This document shows, in pieces, positions 10,300 to 21,122 of a stretch of DNA of 64,000 nucleotides. Source of the DNA: Alopecurus myosuroides (lineage: Eukaryota; Streptophyta; Magnoliopsida; Poales; Poaceae); contig CM054062.1 of assembly GCA_028641055.1 (NCBI GenBank), positions 12,064,826 to 12,128,825 on the forward strand. Reading direction: 5' to 3'. Each line of letters opens with the position of its first letter. The first letter of the stretch is position 1. Both the position numbers and the translations under genes were made by a program. The notes below the pieces were generated by a model. The model searched no databases, was not told where the DNA came from, and saw nothing but the letters and a program-made list of their open reading frames with translations.

Positions 10300-12110
10300 T
10301 TCTAGGCCGGCGGAGCATTAATGAGCTGGCCAGACTGGTCCAGCTGGATTTTTATCTTCATGGCCGCAACGGTCGTGGCATACTTCTCTGTGATGGTCAA
10401 GAGTGCCGCCATGGTCTGGGGGTCCGCCAGATAGAACTTGTGCTTCAACATGGCGCCCTCTCGGCATCTAGCTGCGAAGTGCCCGATGGTAGTCTTCTCG
10501 TCGATTCCCTCGCAGTTGTTGCGGAGGGTGGTCCATCTTGTGAGGTACTCGCTGTCGGTCTCCTTTTCTCCTTGAACGCATTGTGCGAGCTCTTGCGACC
10601 GGCCTGGTCGCTGGTAGGTTCTGGCAAAGTTGTAGATGAAGACCTCCTTGAAGTCCATCTAGGAATTGACGGTGCCAGCTGTAAGGCTGTTAAGCCAGGC
10701 TCGAGCCGGCACATGGAGCATTAGGGACGCGTAGCGCACTGCCACCCTATTTTTGCCGCCTGCGATGGCGATGGCGGTTACGTAGTCGGTCACCTAGTCC
10801 TCCACCTTGGTGGAACCATTGTACTTTGGGGGTGTCACAGGGGAGCGAGAATCTTGGCGGGAAGGGTTCTCCCTTGATGCGCGGCCCTAGGCACATTGGG
10901 CCGTCTGTCGGCTCATCTTCTATCTCCTAGGAGAGCCTAAGTATGCCGACGTGGCCGCGGAGGTCATGGTTGACTGCAGGGCCAAGTAGTCCTATGCTCC
11001 CTGGACGCTGGCTCGAAGGTTGGCCAGCTCGGGTTCTTGGCGACGGTTCTCTTGGACGGGCGATGGAGGCAACATGTTCACCCGGCTGGCCTGCACGACC
11101 GGCTGATATCGCCTCCCGCCTTGGTCGTTGTTCCGGCCTGCCGCTTGCAGCCGGCGGAGCTCGTGGTTTGGCCCGATGGATAGAGTTGACGCTGCGCTCG
11201 CGGTATCCTCCTGCGGCCGGCTGCCGGTTCGCGTTGCGATTGTTGTTCGGTGTAGAGGACTGCTGGCCGCTGTGGGAACCGCCGTCCCCTCCTCGGCTGC
11301 CGTGAGAACCGTCGTCTCCTCCTTGGCCGTCTGAGCGCGTGGTGGAAGCATCGTATGCCGCTTGCTGTAGGTTGGCGGCCCTCACGAGGTCCTAGAGGCG
11401 TTGTTGCTGGCAACGTAGCTCCTCCCCTTCTAGCCCAGCTAGTTCTTGCGCGCCCGCTTAAGCCGTCCTCATATTCTTAGCCGAGGTGTTGTACACCGGC
11501 CTTCTGGGCATAGGCGGAGCCGCGTGCTTCCCTTGGTTCCTCTCTTCGTTGAGGTTGCCGCCTCGACGGTGCACCTCCTCTCTCCGGTTGGGCACGTTCG
11601 GCGCCGGCGTGAAGCCATGGGAGACGTTGTGCTCATGGACAATGGCCTCCACTTGGCGCTTCTTGGCCGCCACCTCCTCCGCCTTGTGCAGGAGCAGGAG
11701 ACGCGTCTTCTCCAGTTCTTTTGCCGCCTTCGTCGGGTCAGAATTGGGAGTGATGGGCATATTCAGCCCTTCGATGATTCCACTGTTGCCAGGGCCGTCC
11801 ACCTGCTGGATAGTGCTGGGGTCGATGATGACCATGGTATCCGCAAACATGTGTGGCTCGGAGCTGCTTTCGCAGCCGGTTGCCTCCTCGGGGAGACAGT
11901 CTGCGCAAGCGAGCACCTCGGCAGGGTACGCAGAGACGATGTCGATGTAGACGTGATGCTCGCCGAAGGAGACGATGGAGCCGCCTGCTGGGATGAGCTC
12001 CTCCTTCATGAAGCATACGACGTTGTTGAGGACGCAGTCGAAGGTGGCAAACATCATGACAAGGGCGGAGGTGACGCGCTCGCCGGAGCCGGCTAGAAGC
12101 CCAGCATGAA
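10300..12110 (-). pseudogene. Gypsy gag, broken
   Basis: At 10302-10658 the minus strand encodes FKEVFIYNFARTYQRPGRSQ, then LAQCVQGEKETDSEYLTRW and TTIGHFAARC, the retrotransposon Gag core (GAG-Pol related capsid-like block). Upstream at 11458-12100 an open frame contains a charged, coiled-coil-like stretch (KAAKELEKTRLLLLHKAEEV) and a proline/arginine-rich linker, as in the N-terminal part of long Tat-type Gag proteins. Gag forms the particle that houses reverse transcription. Frames at 10927-11413 switch repeatedly in low-complexity sequence. Broken, but its place next to the primer site supports the call. Confidence 0.7.
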
Positions 12111-12167
12111 GTGAAAATCTATCCTGGCGGGGTCCCGCGCGGAACGAGACTCTGAACGCCGCTCTAT

Positions 12168-12185
12168 GCCCCACGGTTAGCGCAA
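12168..12185 (-). promoter_or_regulatory. Primer-binding-like site
   Basis: Directly inside the 5' LTR (element orientation) the minus strand reads TTGCGCTAACCGTGGGGC. It resembles the GGCGCC-ACCGTGGGGC type primer site of many plant Gypsy elements, with changes. Position relative to the LTR fits; the tRNA species is not asserted. Confidence 0.5.
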
Positions 12186-12187
12186 AA

Positions 12188-12843
12188 TATCTTGGTACCA
12201 TGCACGGCATCACCATTGTGTTACCAATGCAATTTATCAATGGGACACAGGGCGCAAACGTCGGTGTTCGTGCGGGATAGGGAGTCAAGCATGAAGGAGA
12301 CACGATGTACCCTGGTTCGGGAACTCAGCCTTGTGAGGTCCTTACTCCTGCAAGGATGAACTATGAGGTGGTGTATATGGTGTTACGGGATGCTCCTGGA
12401 GATGTATCTTCTAAGTGAATTCTCCCCTGGTAAGAGAGGCCCAGACTACCTTATATAGGAGATGTCAGTCCGGCTGACAGGCGAAGCCGGCTGTATGGCC
12501 ACCCACTAATGGTCATACACAGTGTACTTCCTTCTAACTGCGTCCACATTGTACATGACGAGACAGGGTAGAAGGACTACTAATTATGACGTATGCGGCC
12601 AAAGTTTAAGGGCCCAACCGCCTACTCCTCCATTAAGAATAGAGTTAACATTATGTGTGATGTCTTGGCATCCTTTAGCCCATCCCATCCTTGCTTGTCA
12701 GAATCGTTTGGTCGAAGTCATCAGCCGGCCGGAGTCAGCCAGCCATAGTGTTGCCGCATGGTAAATTGGCAAGCCATCCAACCATCTTCTTAGCGTTGTC
12801 CAGATCTTGCAATTAGCTTAATCGATGGGCAGTGCCCCCGACA
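12188..12843 (-). repeat. Gypsy 5' LTR (right copy, 656 bp)
   Basis: Aligns with 866-1532. Its inner end reads TATCTTGG where the outer end of the other LTR reads TGTCGTGG, so the inner TG has become TA. It ends CCCCCGACA at 12843, followed by the GCATC duplication. In element orientation this is the 5' LTR. Confidence 0.9.
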
Positions 12844-12848
12844 GCATC
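12844..12848. repeat. Target site duplication GCATC (right copy)
   Basis: Second copy of the five bases at 861-865, directly after the LTR. The Copia sequence resumes immediately after it. Confidence 0.92.
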
Positions 12849-14230
12849 TGAGAATGCACTAAGCAACCCGGAAGAGGAAATTTGAAAAGTCAGTCCAACC
12901 TTCAGTGTCCCATTAACATATCTCAAAATCCTCTTGACAGCTATCCAGACAGAGGTTGTAGGGGCATGTAAATATGACAAAGCTTGTTTACTGAGAAAGA
13001 TATATCAGGTTGTTTTAATGTTAAATATTGTAGTGCACCTACTATACTTCTGTAAGTGTGCTATCATCAGAACCAAGAGGTGACCCTTCAATAAGTTATA
13101 TTTTTTCAATGGAAGAAAAAGTGTAGGAGATGGAATGCACTTTTTCATGCCAACTTTAGCAAGTAGATCAGCAACATATTTCTCTTGAGTATGCAGCAAA
13201 CCATCATTGGTCTTCTTAACTTCAGTGCCCAACAAGAAGTGAAGATGGCCGAAGTCCTTCAGAGGAAAGTCATCATTAAGATCATGAAGTGCATAAAAAA
13301 TAGCTTGATCCGAGGATCTGGTTACTACGATATTATCAACATACATTATTAAGAATATTAATACACTAGCTTGGTTATATTAGAACATAGAGGTATTTGC
13401 TTTGGAGGAAGTAAACCCAAGTGCATGTAACTTTGTACCGAGTCTGGAATACCATGCACACGGGGGGGGGGGGGGGGTTGTTTGAGACCATAAAAATATT
13501 TGTCAAGTTTGCAAACATAATAAGGAGTGTGAGGGTTTTCAAAATCTGGAGGTTGTTTCATATAAACCTCTTCTTCCAGAATGCCTGGCAAAACCGCGTT
13601 TAGGACATCTAGCTACCATATACTCCAGCCCCAAGAGACAGCAACTGCCATAACAAGTCTGATAGTAGCAACCTTTACATCTCGACTGAAGGTTTCTTCA
13701 TAATCTATGCCATACCGTTGTTTGAAGCCTTTTGCAACCACTCGAGCTTTGTACCTATGTACTGTCCCGTCTGCATTTTCCTTGATTCTATATACCCACT
13801 TAAAGTCAATCAAATTTTTGTTTGTGGATGGTAGAACAAGGTGCAAGTCTTGTTTTGGAGTATTGCCTCACACACTTCTTCCATTGCCCGTTCCAACATG
13901 AGTCATGCATTGCTTCTGATAAAGAGCATGGCTCACGTGTGGAAGTCAGGAAACCAAAACAAGTAGCATTTGCCTGATACATATTTGGATGACGACCATA
14001 ACGAATAGTACCATCCTTGTAATCTTTTGGTTTTTGAATGCCTTTCTGAAGTTGTGTTCCTAGCTGAGGAGCAGGAGGTGCAGGGTGGTGTATTTTGGGG
14101 TGCAGTAGAACCAGCCGCAGAAGATCCTAGAGAGCCATATGCTCCATCATCATTGCTACAATCATTGCCATCAGGTGACACGGATCCATGCGCACGTGAC
14201 AGCGACACGAGGCTGTCCGGCAGTAGGCCC
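12849..14230 (-). pseudogene. Copia reverse transcriptase and hinge, broken
   Basis: At 13613-13846 the minus strand gives [20 protein letters not shown] then [20 protein letters not shown], the RT start of Copia. At 13358-13591 it gives [15 protein letters not shown] and YFYGLKQ. At 13005-13346 it gives MYVDNIVV then FPLKDFGHLHFLLGTEV. The catalytic box at 13332-13343 is YVDN, not YVDD. A run of 17 G on the plus strand near 13463 shifts the frame. The hinge between integrase and RT occupies 13850-14230. It continues at 860 beyond the Gypsy insertion. Dead copy. Confidence 0.85.
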
Positions 14231-14689
14231 ACGCGGAGAGCCTGCGGGTGAATCCGCGCGCAGAGGGGCTAAGTGTTGGGCTTGGCAATCGTGTAGGGGA
14301 CCCGAGGCACGCGACATGGCCACTATTGGTGTATGTAGCAGAATTTAAAATTTTCTGTCCTACCGAACCCACATGATCTACTATGCATGTAAAGGCGTGG
14401 ATAGATATGATTCGTTACCGACACGAAGCGCGGAAGGAGTGTCGATGACGATGTCAGTGACGCCTGATGAAGAGACCCACATTTAAGACTAGAGGTGGGA
14501 CTGTTACCGATTCCCCATATCCCACCTTCTAGATCCATCAGAGTGAGGGTATCACATGCTACATACCTCTCTGAGAGCTCACACACATATGTCTGCAAAA
14601 GTCCTACACCGCTTCGCCGTCCAGGACTAGGCACCATAGGTTCACATTGAGGTGGAGAGATCCCAACACATGTGAGAGAGAGGGAGAGA

Positions 14690-14910
14690 AATTAGAGCTA
14701 GGTCTAATCAAGAGATGATCATCATCTCCCAATTATAAGAAGCCCTAAACCAATTAGAGAGTCTCTAATCAATAGTTCTAATACAATTAGAAGTGTTCTA
14801 ATTAGAGGGTCTAATCCAATTAGAGAGGTTCTAATTAGAGGCTCTTATCAATTAGAGGGTCTCTAGTTAGATCTCTAATTCAGATGAAGAGAGAGAGAGA
14901 GAGAGAGAGA
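14690..14910. repeat. Short imperfect AATTAGAG-type repeats and GA tract
   Basis: Many copies of CTAATYAGAG-like words follow one another, then a run of GA. The same block recurs at 21500-21665 and, shortened, at 42380-42475, so it is a constituent of this LTR family rather than a separate insertion. Confidence 0.7.
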
Positions 14911-15040
14911 AGCCAGAAGGCCAATTGTGTGTTCTCAAAATAGAGGAGGGGGTAGGATTATATATGTGTACAAGGGAGGGAAAATGCCATAGGGAGGAGG
15001 TCGGTTTGGCCTCCCCTCCCTTGGCCACGCCAATACCCTA

Positions 15041-15346
15041 GGGGATTTCGGATTGGACTCCTAGATGGAGTCCAACACCTCCCCTTTTCTCCTTTTACTT
15101 TTTTCCTCTTTTTCCGCCTCATTTATTTATTTGAATCAGGGGGATTTCGGATTGGACTCCTAGATGGAGTCCAAAACCGTCCCCTTTTCTCCTTTTTTCT
15201 TTTTCCTCCTTGTTCCACCTCATTTATTTATCAAATAAATCAGGGGATTTCGGATTGGACTCCTAGATGGAGTCCAACACCTCCCCTTTTCTCATTTTTC
15301 TTTTTCCTCTTTTTCCCACCTCATTTATTTATCAAATAAATTAGGG
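15041..15346. repeat. Three tandem copies of a 100 bp LTR unit with a hairpin
   Basis: GGGGATTTCGGATTGGACTC starts units at 15041, 15140 and 15243. Each contains the inverted repeat GGACTCCTAGATGGAGTCC and a pyrimidine-rich tail ending CTCATTTATTTAT. The sister LTR at 21820-21920 has a single unit, so the triplication explains much of the extra length here. Confidence 0.85.
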
Positions 15347-16667
15347 AAAATCCGAGGGGATAGTGGTGCGCACTCCGAGACCATGGGCCCCACCTGGCAG
15401 CCCCCATAAATTAGGTTGGCCCATAGGAGGAAACTTGTCCCCCTCTGGCACTCCCCCTCCCCTTAATGGAAAGTCCTCTGAAACTCTTCGGAACCATATA
15501 ATTCCTATAGATAAAGTCATCGACTCTATCTAACGATGTTCTAAATATATTGTAAAATCTCTTGGACATCTCATGCCCCTCTGTATTAGCTCCGTAAATC
15601 TTGCAAAGTTTTTATTTGTGTTATAGTAACTTCTCCAAAACGAGTTTGATTGACACCGGACTTGTTTATGTGATATTATAATGACATTGACCATTACTTA
15701 TTGATGTTAGAACATATTTTCAATATCAAGGGACATCCTATGTCCTCTGTAATATCTCTTGAATATTAATTCTATCATGTCCAAATTACCCGAATGATAC
15801 CCTACTCTCCTCCGGAAAATCCAATGCAAAGAAAAGACTTTGACGCCTTAAGTGTGTGACCCCTACAAGTTCGATAACTAGTATACATGATTAAAAAAAT
15901 ATTTTTCCTAACCAATATCAACATCTAGACCATGTGCGTCCATATTGATTCTTACAAATTATACGAAGAAAATTGTTGAACATGTTTGGTTGTTAAGTAA
16001 GTTCCTATGAACACCTCGGGATAAGACCGTGATTAAACTCTTTAATAATCTTATCACATTATTCCCAATATCTGGTATGATTCCTTTTACTCGTTTCCGT
16101 GTCATAGTATACCCATGACTAGTGTCATGTATTTGTGTGCGCGGACTTATTTACCGATACTATTAACTAGAGGAGTAATTCCCAATTTTGAACTATCACG
16201 ATGTATAAATACTTTCGTGGCCACCCAGTTGTAGCCTTTTTTCATCACCCATTTTACGGTGTGATTCTTTACTATACCAAAATGATCCTTATGGTAAACA
16301 TCATTGAATATTCCCATACTCTAAGAACACAAACAAACAACTATTCTGTGATGATACTATTTAACAAAACTAATCTTGTAGTATCTCAACTACTTGGGTC
16401 TACCCAGCCACAATGTTGAAACAACATTGTGCTCCCATTAATATTGACATAATAAATGTCCATGAGCAGGAAAACATTGTCATCTAATATTAACGAGTTT
16501 GTCTATACATGACAAAGGGTCATAACTGTGTCTTTATGTTTCTACACGTGTGTATGAGTTTTCCTCTGAATCTCATATTCAGTAACCATAGCAGTTATAG
16601 CATAAAAATATAATACGTGAATCATGAAACTGATGTATTTTATTGTCTCTTGGGCATACATCCAACA

Positions 16668-16683
16668 GTCTCCCACTTGCACA
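16668..16683 (-). promoter_or_regulatory. Polypurine tract of the BARE-like element
   Basis: On the minus strand TGTGCAAGTGGGAGAC directly precedes the TGTTGG start of the LTR. This is where plus-strand DNA synthesis is primed, and it fixes the element's orientation as minus. Confidence 0.75.
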
Positions 16684-19600
16684 AGAAAAAATATCCGGTT
16701 CCTTAGCTCAATAGCCAATGGCACTGCGGTGTTGATTGTGGTCTAGACTTTGTCCTTGGATCTGAAACTTTAGATCCATATATTTTCATACCTTCGAGAA
16801 TCACTTCGCCCTTTGATCTTCTAGTGATTCTTGTGACTTTAAATGTTTGATGATTTAACTAAGAAGGCAGCATGTTGTTCACAACATTGATGTTTCTTTT
16901 GTAATGTACCCTATCCAATTCTGTGAAGAATTTAGATCAAACCATTTAATATTTGCACTTCAAAGTGTATCCCATGTTACAACTATTTTTATCGATTCTA
17001 TCATAGTGTTTAAACTTCGGAATTACCCTCCAAGTTTAATCATGGAATTTCTTCCATCCCACCATGCCACCTTATTAACACTAAGTTGATTGATTTTGTG
17101 ACTATGCAACAAACCGTTGTATTAGTGCAATAATGTACACTAAGTTGTTTTTTCATTTGTCACAGTTGTGAAGTTTACCTTATATTTATTATAAGGTTAT
17201 CTTCTCCTTGATCATCAATATGATCATATTTAGTTTATGTTCATGACACTTAGAACACAATTCATATCTGGTTTGTGTACATATTATGGCGCACATGACT
17301 AGTCTAATCATTCATATGTATCGCCCATCATATGTCTCTTTTTCTATTCACTATGAATAGACATGCGTTGTATAAGTATTAGATTTGAAAAGAAATCCTT
17401 TCCTTGGTTTGCACCAATATGCTAATTGCTATTTCCAAAATTTTAACATTATTATTTTAAACGTTTGATCAACATAGACAAGTAATGGAAAACTAGAACC
17501 ACACTCTGTCCTTTGTAGGCAAGTTCTATCATTAACTTTCCACCCAAACGTTTATCACATTTCCACTTCCAAAGTGAAAATACTTATATTGCATTTTATT
17601 TATTCCTTTTGTTGAAATATAATTTCAATGAAACATTTTACTATGTCACTAATATTTCCAATTAAAATACGTTGTTCGCATAAAGTACTAAAATATTCTT
17701 TAGCGCTCCCGTTGACTTTCTTGAGTCCTCAAGCCTCTTTGTCGTCCTTCATGATTTCGAACACTTTGATCATTTCATCTAGGTGAAGATCCTAAATCCT
17801 TAATGCCTTATTTTAGTTCGATGAATGGACAACTAAAACTTACATTCCCTTCTAGCATATTCTTGATTGAATATTCTCATTTGGAGTATCTTGTAGACAA
17901 GTTATGTAGTGCTTGCTAGAATAATCAGTGTAAACATAAAACTCATGCTACGGGAGATTAAATCGTAGCCATTCTCTTGAACTTCTAAACAAGACAAGTT
18001 TTCATGGATGTTTTCCATCCATTTTGTTTACAAATCCATTAACGAAAATTTGGTTCTATGCCCCTGTTAAAGAGCATAAACCACGACACTAATTTCCAAA
18101 CTTAACTTTCGTTTATGGATTCTTTCCGGATTTTATGGTGTTTATCCATATCTATGGAGTTGGGGTCCATCACTGTTTCCCTTATATCACATTCTTATTA
18201 TTGTGAAACATTGATATTGCGATTATCTTGGTTCAGACACTAAGCTCGATCGAAGTTTTACATCACATGTAAGAACTTCCGTATCATTCATGGTGGCAAT
18301 CACCAAAGTTACTTTCGGTGATGCGCCATTCTGATATGATTACTAAGATCTAATCTCGTCGAACTGTACTATCCTCCCACTTACTTTCTGAAGAAGTAAT
18401 TTCTCCATAACACCCCTCACAAAAGCTTTGTCCTTAGTGATGGGAAGAATTCCTAATACTCGGGGCAACCATTAAAGAAACAAACATTCATTTTGTTATT
18501 TGTTGTAAATACTTTACATCACAAATGAAATTTAGATTTCTTGTAAATCATTAGTCTCTAATGCATTACTTATGAAAGATGTAATGACATTTTAACATCC
18601 TTAATCCATCCTTATCGAACAAGGATGGATTATGTCACTTGGACACTCCATAAACTCATGGTGTTCATGATCAAAGTTGTAGAATAATGATGCTTGTTAA
18701 ACCTTGTAACTCAATTCCATGGCAAGGCCAGGAACATATCTTGTTACAAAAATGATTGTTATTAATCATTTATCCTTTAGTGCTTTAATATTATTGATGT
18801 ATTTATGCAGGATTCAATGTGTCGTATCCATAAGGCCAGAAGTCAAACTTATGTCCCCAGCGTTGAAACAAGTGCCACTGCTCACACTAAATCCCTAAGG
18901 AAAATATGGTGAATGTGTTAATCTTACTCCATCACCCATTATTACCTTTTCCTTTGCTACTCCTTTTTCATCCATAGTAATTGTTGTATCATGTTGCACA
19001 TAAGAGAAACTGATATGGTATTCCTGTGATTAATCCACTATACCCGAGAATCACTCTCACTAGCAACTTTGAACATCAATAATATATACCCAAGCTGGTT
19101 TTACCATACTCTACTTTTTATGCCATAAAATTTCAGTAGTCCCTATTTTGGTGTTTCCTCTTAAGAGGAGAAACATTCAACATTAAGAATGACACCAGTT
19201 GTACTAGGATACTTTATCAATGTGTCAATCATGACACTCTTGTCTTCTTAAGTTGAACCCTTTACTTATCATTAACTTATGTGCAACATTAAGTTGAACC
19301 ATTTTCTCCCAGAATCCAAAGTGCAATGAGTTCATTCAGAATCCTTCTTCTCCCTTGGTCATTAAAGATGACAAAACTCTCAAAGCCTTTCTAGAAAAAG
19401 AAGAAAATAATAATACTGATGCCCAATTTCTTGGGATACATCCAATGTCTCCAATCCTCCTATGTACCAAGCTTAGTACACATACGTTTTCTTCACCAAA
19501 TTTAATCTTTGTTTCTATAGTATACAAACTAGTTCTTGAGATATCTCATATCTTGTTTATATCTGAAATAACTTTTTCATCTCCTTATCTATCAATAAAC

Positions 19601-21122
19601 ATATATATCTCAATTGTCAACATGTGTGTATAATACACACCCGTCCTTATTTCAACAAGTGTATGTCACACTTCAAAACATTGACAACTTTACGGTGTTT
19701 TAATTGGGATATCCTTATGGAGACAAACTTAACTAGAAAGAATGCTCTTCGGATTATATCCATGCATGTCATAAATCTCATCCATAGAAATAAGTCTACC
19801 AAAAACTACCCTAGTTGTTATCATGATTAATTGCACTTGGTTAAAACCAAATATTTAACCAATTGTGCAATCCCACTGAAATTGATATTCCTCATAACCA
19901 ATATTTAGTTACTCAAGATCTCCATTAGACTTATGATCAGAAGGATGCATACATCTCGGCGACTAATCATAATCCAAAGGGTGGGTCTACTAGCCAATCA
20001 CATCTCATGTGACTCTCGTTCATCTTTCGATGTATGTGCTCCGAGCTCATGACTATCGTGGTTGAACGTCAAGACAAACAACTACTGTTCCTTCTTGTAT
20101 GGTATTGACCCTTTGATACAAGTGATCAGTCCATACCCTCCTATAAGGTTCTAAGAACACGTTGACCCTTGGATACAAGTGATGACGTGAACCCGGACCA
20201 GTTTGATAGTGCACAGTTTGGAACAACACGATCACCTTGATATTTTCAAGTGAGGAATCACCCTAATAATCAGAACTACTACACAATGAAAACAGCGCAT
20301 AAAAGGATTAACCATCGCATGCAGTTTAATAGTGATGTAGTATAGTCCTATTCATCTTCTGGCCTCAGAACTCCTTCTTTGCTCCATGTATATTTAGCGA
20401 GGTTTACGACATTTGATCACTATCTCCATTTCCTTCTCCTATATCGAAGATACTTAATGAAAGCATGGGGCACGCAGAACAAAGATAGAAATCATATGGT
20501 TTCCAACCATCATGCTTTAAACTGACTCACGGGTCAAAATAAATACGGTGATAGCATTTCATACAACTCTTGAATGATAACGACTATACCACATCACATC
20601 TCAAGCTCTGTAAAAGCAAGTTAGACAGATCTAACGCTTCTGTTTGCAACTTTTACGTGGTTGTAGGTTCTACGGAGTGAACCATTACTACCAGCAAACA
20701 AAATCAGGCATGTTTGTTCATGTTGCTAGATTGACATTGCGAGGTGATTGAAACAGATACATCACGATAATGTCTAGATCCTCAATCTAAACTTATTCAT
20801 AACCATGACCCCCCGTGTGGATCTAATCCACATGCCCCTTCCATCATACCATCCAAGAATCCAACTATAGAAAGATCCTAAGATAATAAATCACTTCTTC
20901 GGACTAGATGATATATGCCAGGGGCAACTCTAATGTCCTAGGGTTGCCAAAAGTTTTTAAAAATATCACTATGTCGTTGAAAACAAAACTACACAACCTA
21001 TTGGGAAGCGATCATAAAAAATATGAATATTCGACAACTTTCTAATATACTTACACAAACTTATGCAATACCCACACACAGACCGGTGCTCTAGGTCGTA
21101 CCTATACCTACACATAGACCAC
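16684..21122 (-). other. Interior of the BARE-like element, no coding frame seen
   Basis: About 4.4 kb of AT-rich sequence without a frame above 92 codons and without a domain I can recognise. Frames at 16904-17089, 19355-19633 and 19624-19830 look like chance. Two similar GTTGACCCTTKGATACAAGTG blocks occur near 20100 and 20160. Just inside the second LTR, near 21090, ACCGGTGCTCT could be a damaged tRNA-Met-type primer site. Either a large non-coding derivative or an extremely decayed pol. Confidence 0.5.

Larger units (their letters stand above)
866..12843 (-). mobile_element. Gypsy LTR retrotransposon, Tat-lineage-like, with antisense gene
   Basis: Two direct LTRs (866-1532 and 12188-12843) enclose about 10.7 kb, and GCATC flanks the whole. 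On the minus strand the order from 5' is LTR, primer-binding-like site, gag, protease, reverse transcriptase, RNase H, integrase. A long segment (1533-6000) then precedes the 3' LTR. That segment holds a separate gene on the plus strand and roughly 95 bp tandem repeats. Gag, PR, RT-RH, INT order defines Gypsy. The extra antisense ORF between pol and the 3' LTR, and tandem repeats there, are known in Tat-lineage elements such as Grande and RIRE2, so I infer that lineage. Every ORF is interrupted, so this is an old, non-autonomous copy. Confidence 0.88.
1..14323 (-). mobile_element. Copia LTR retrotransposon, partial, split by a Gypsy insertion
   Basis: The minus strand at 290-860 and at 12849-14230 encodes the two halves of one Copia polyprotein. 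The RNase H end lies on the left, and the hinge plus reverse transcriptase lie on the right. The 12 kb Gypsy element at 866-12843 sits between them with GCATC on both sides, so the two halves were one element. Just left of the pol end a purine-rich minus-strand tract near 278-287 could be the polypurine tract, which would make 1 to about 277 the start of its 3' LTR; no second LTR is visible to prove this. The right side is cut at 14323 by the next element, so gag, protease and most of integrase are absent. The reading frames are broken. Placement in Copia is firm; the family is not assigned. Confidence 0.8.
14324..16667 (-). repeat. BARE/Angela-like 3' LTR
   Basis: Left edge is TATTGGTGTATGTAGC (the start could also be TGTATG at 14330) and right edge is CATCCAACA at 16667. 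It contains a CT/AG-rich block of AATTAGAG repeats (about 14690-14900), a GA microsatellite near 14885, and the triplicated 100 bp unit at 15041-15346. It matches 21123-22503 and the interrupted solo LTR at 34751-44072. Confidence 0.8.

Noticed and set aside
10014..10724. 236-codon plus-strand frame
   Set aside because: It lies opposite the recognised gag block (minus strand 10302-10658), which has family motifs. The plus frame has none.
11446..12096. 216-codon plus-strand frame
   Set aside because: Mirror of the minus-strand gag N-terminal frame in GC-rich sequence; no motif.
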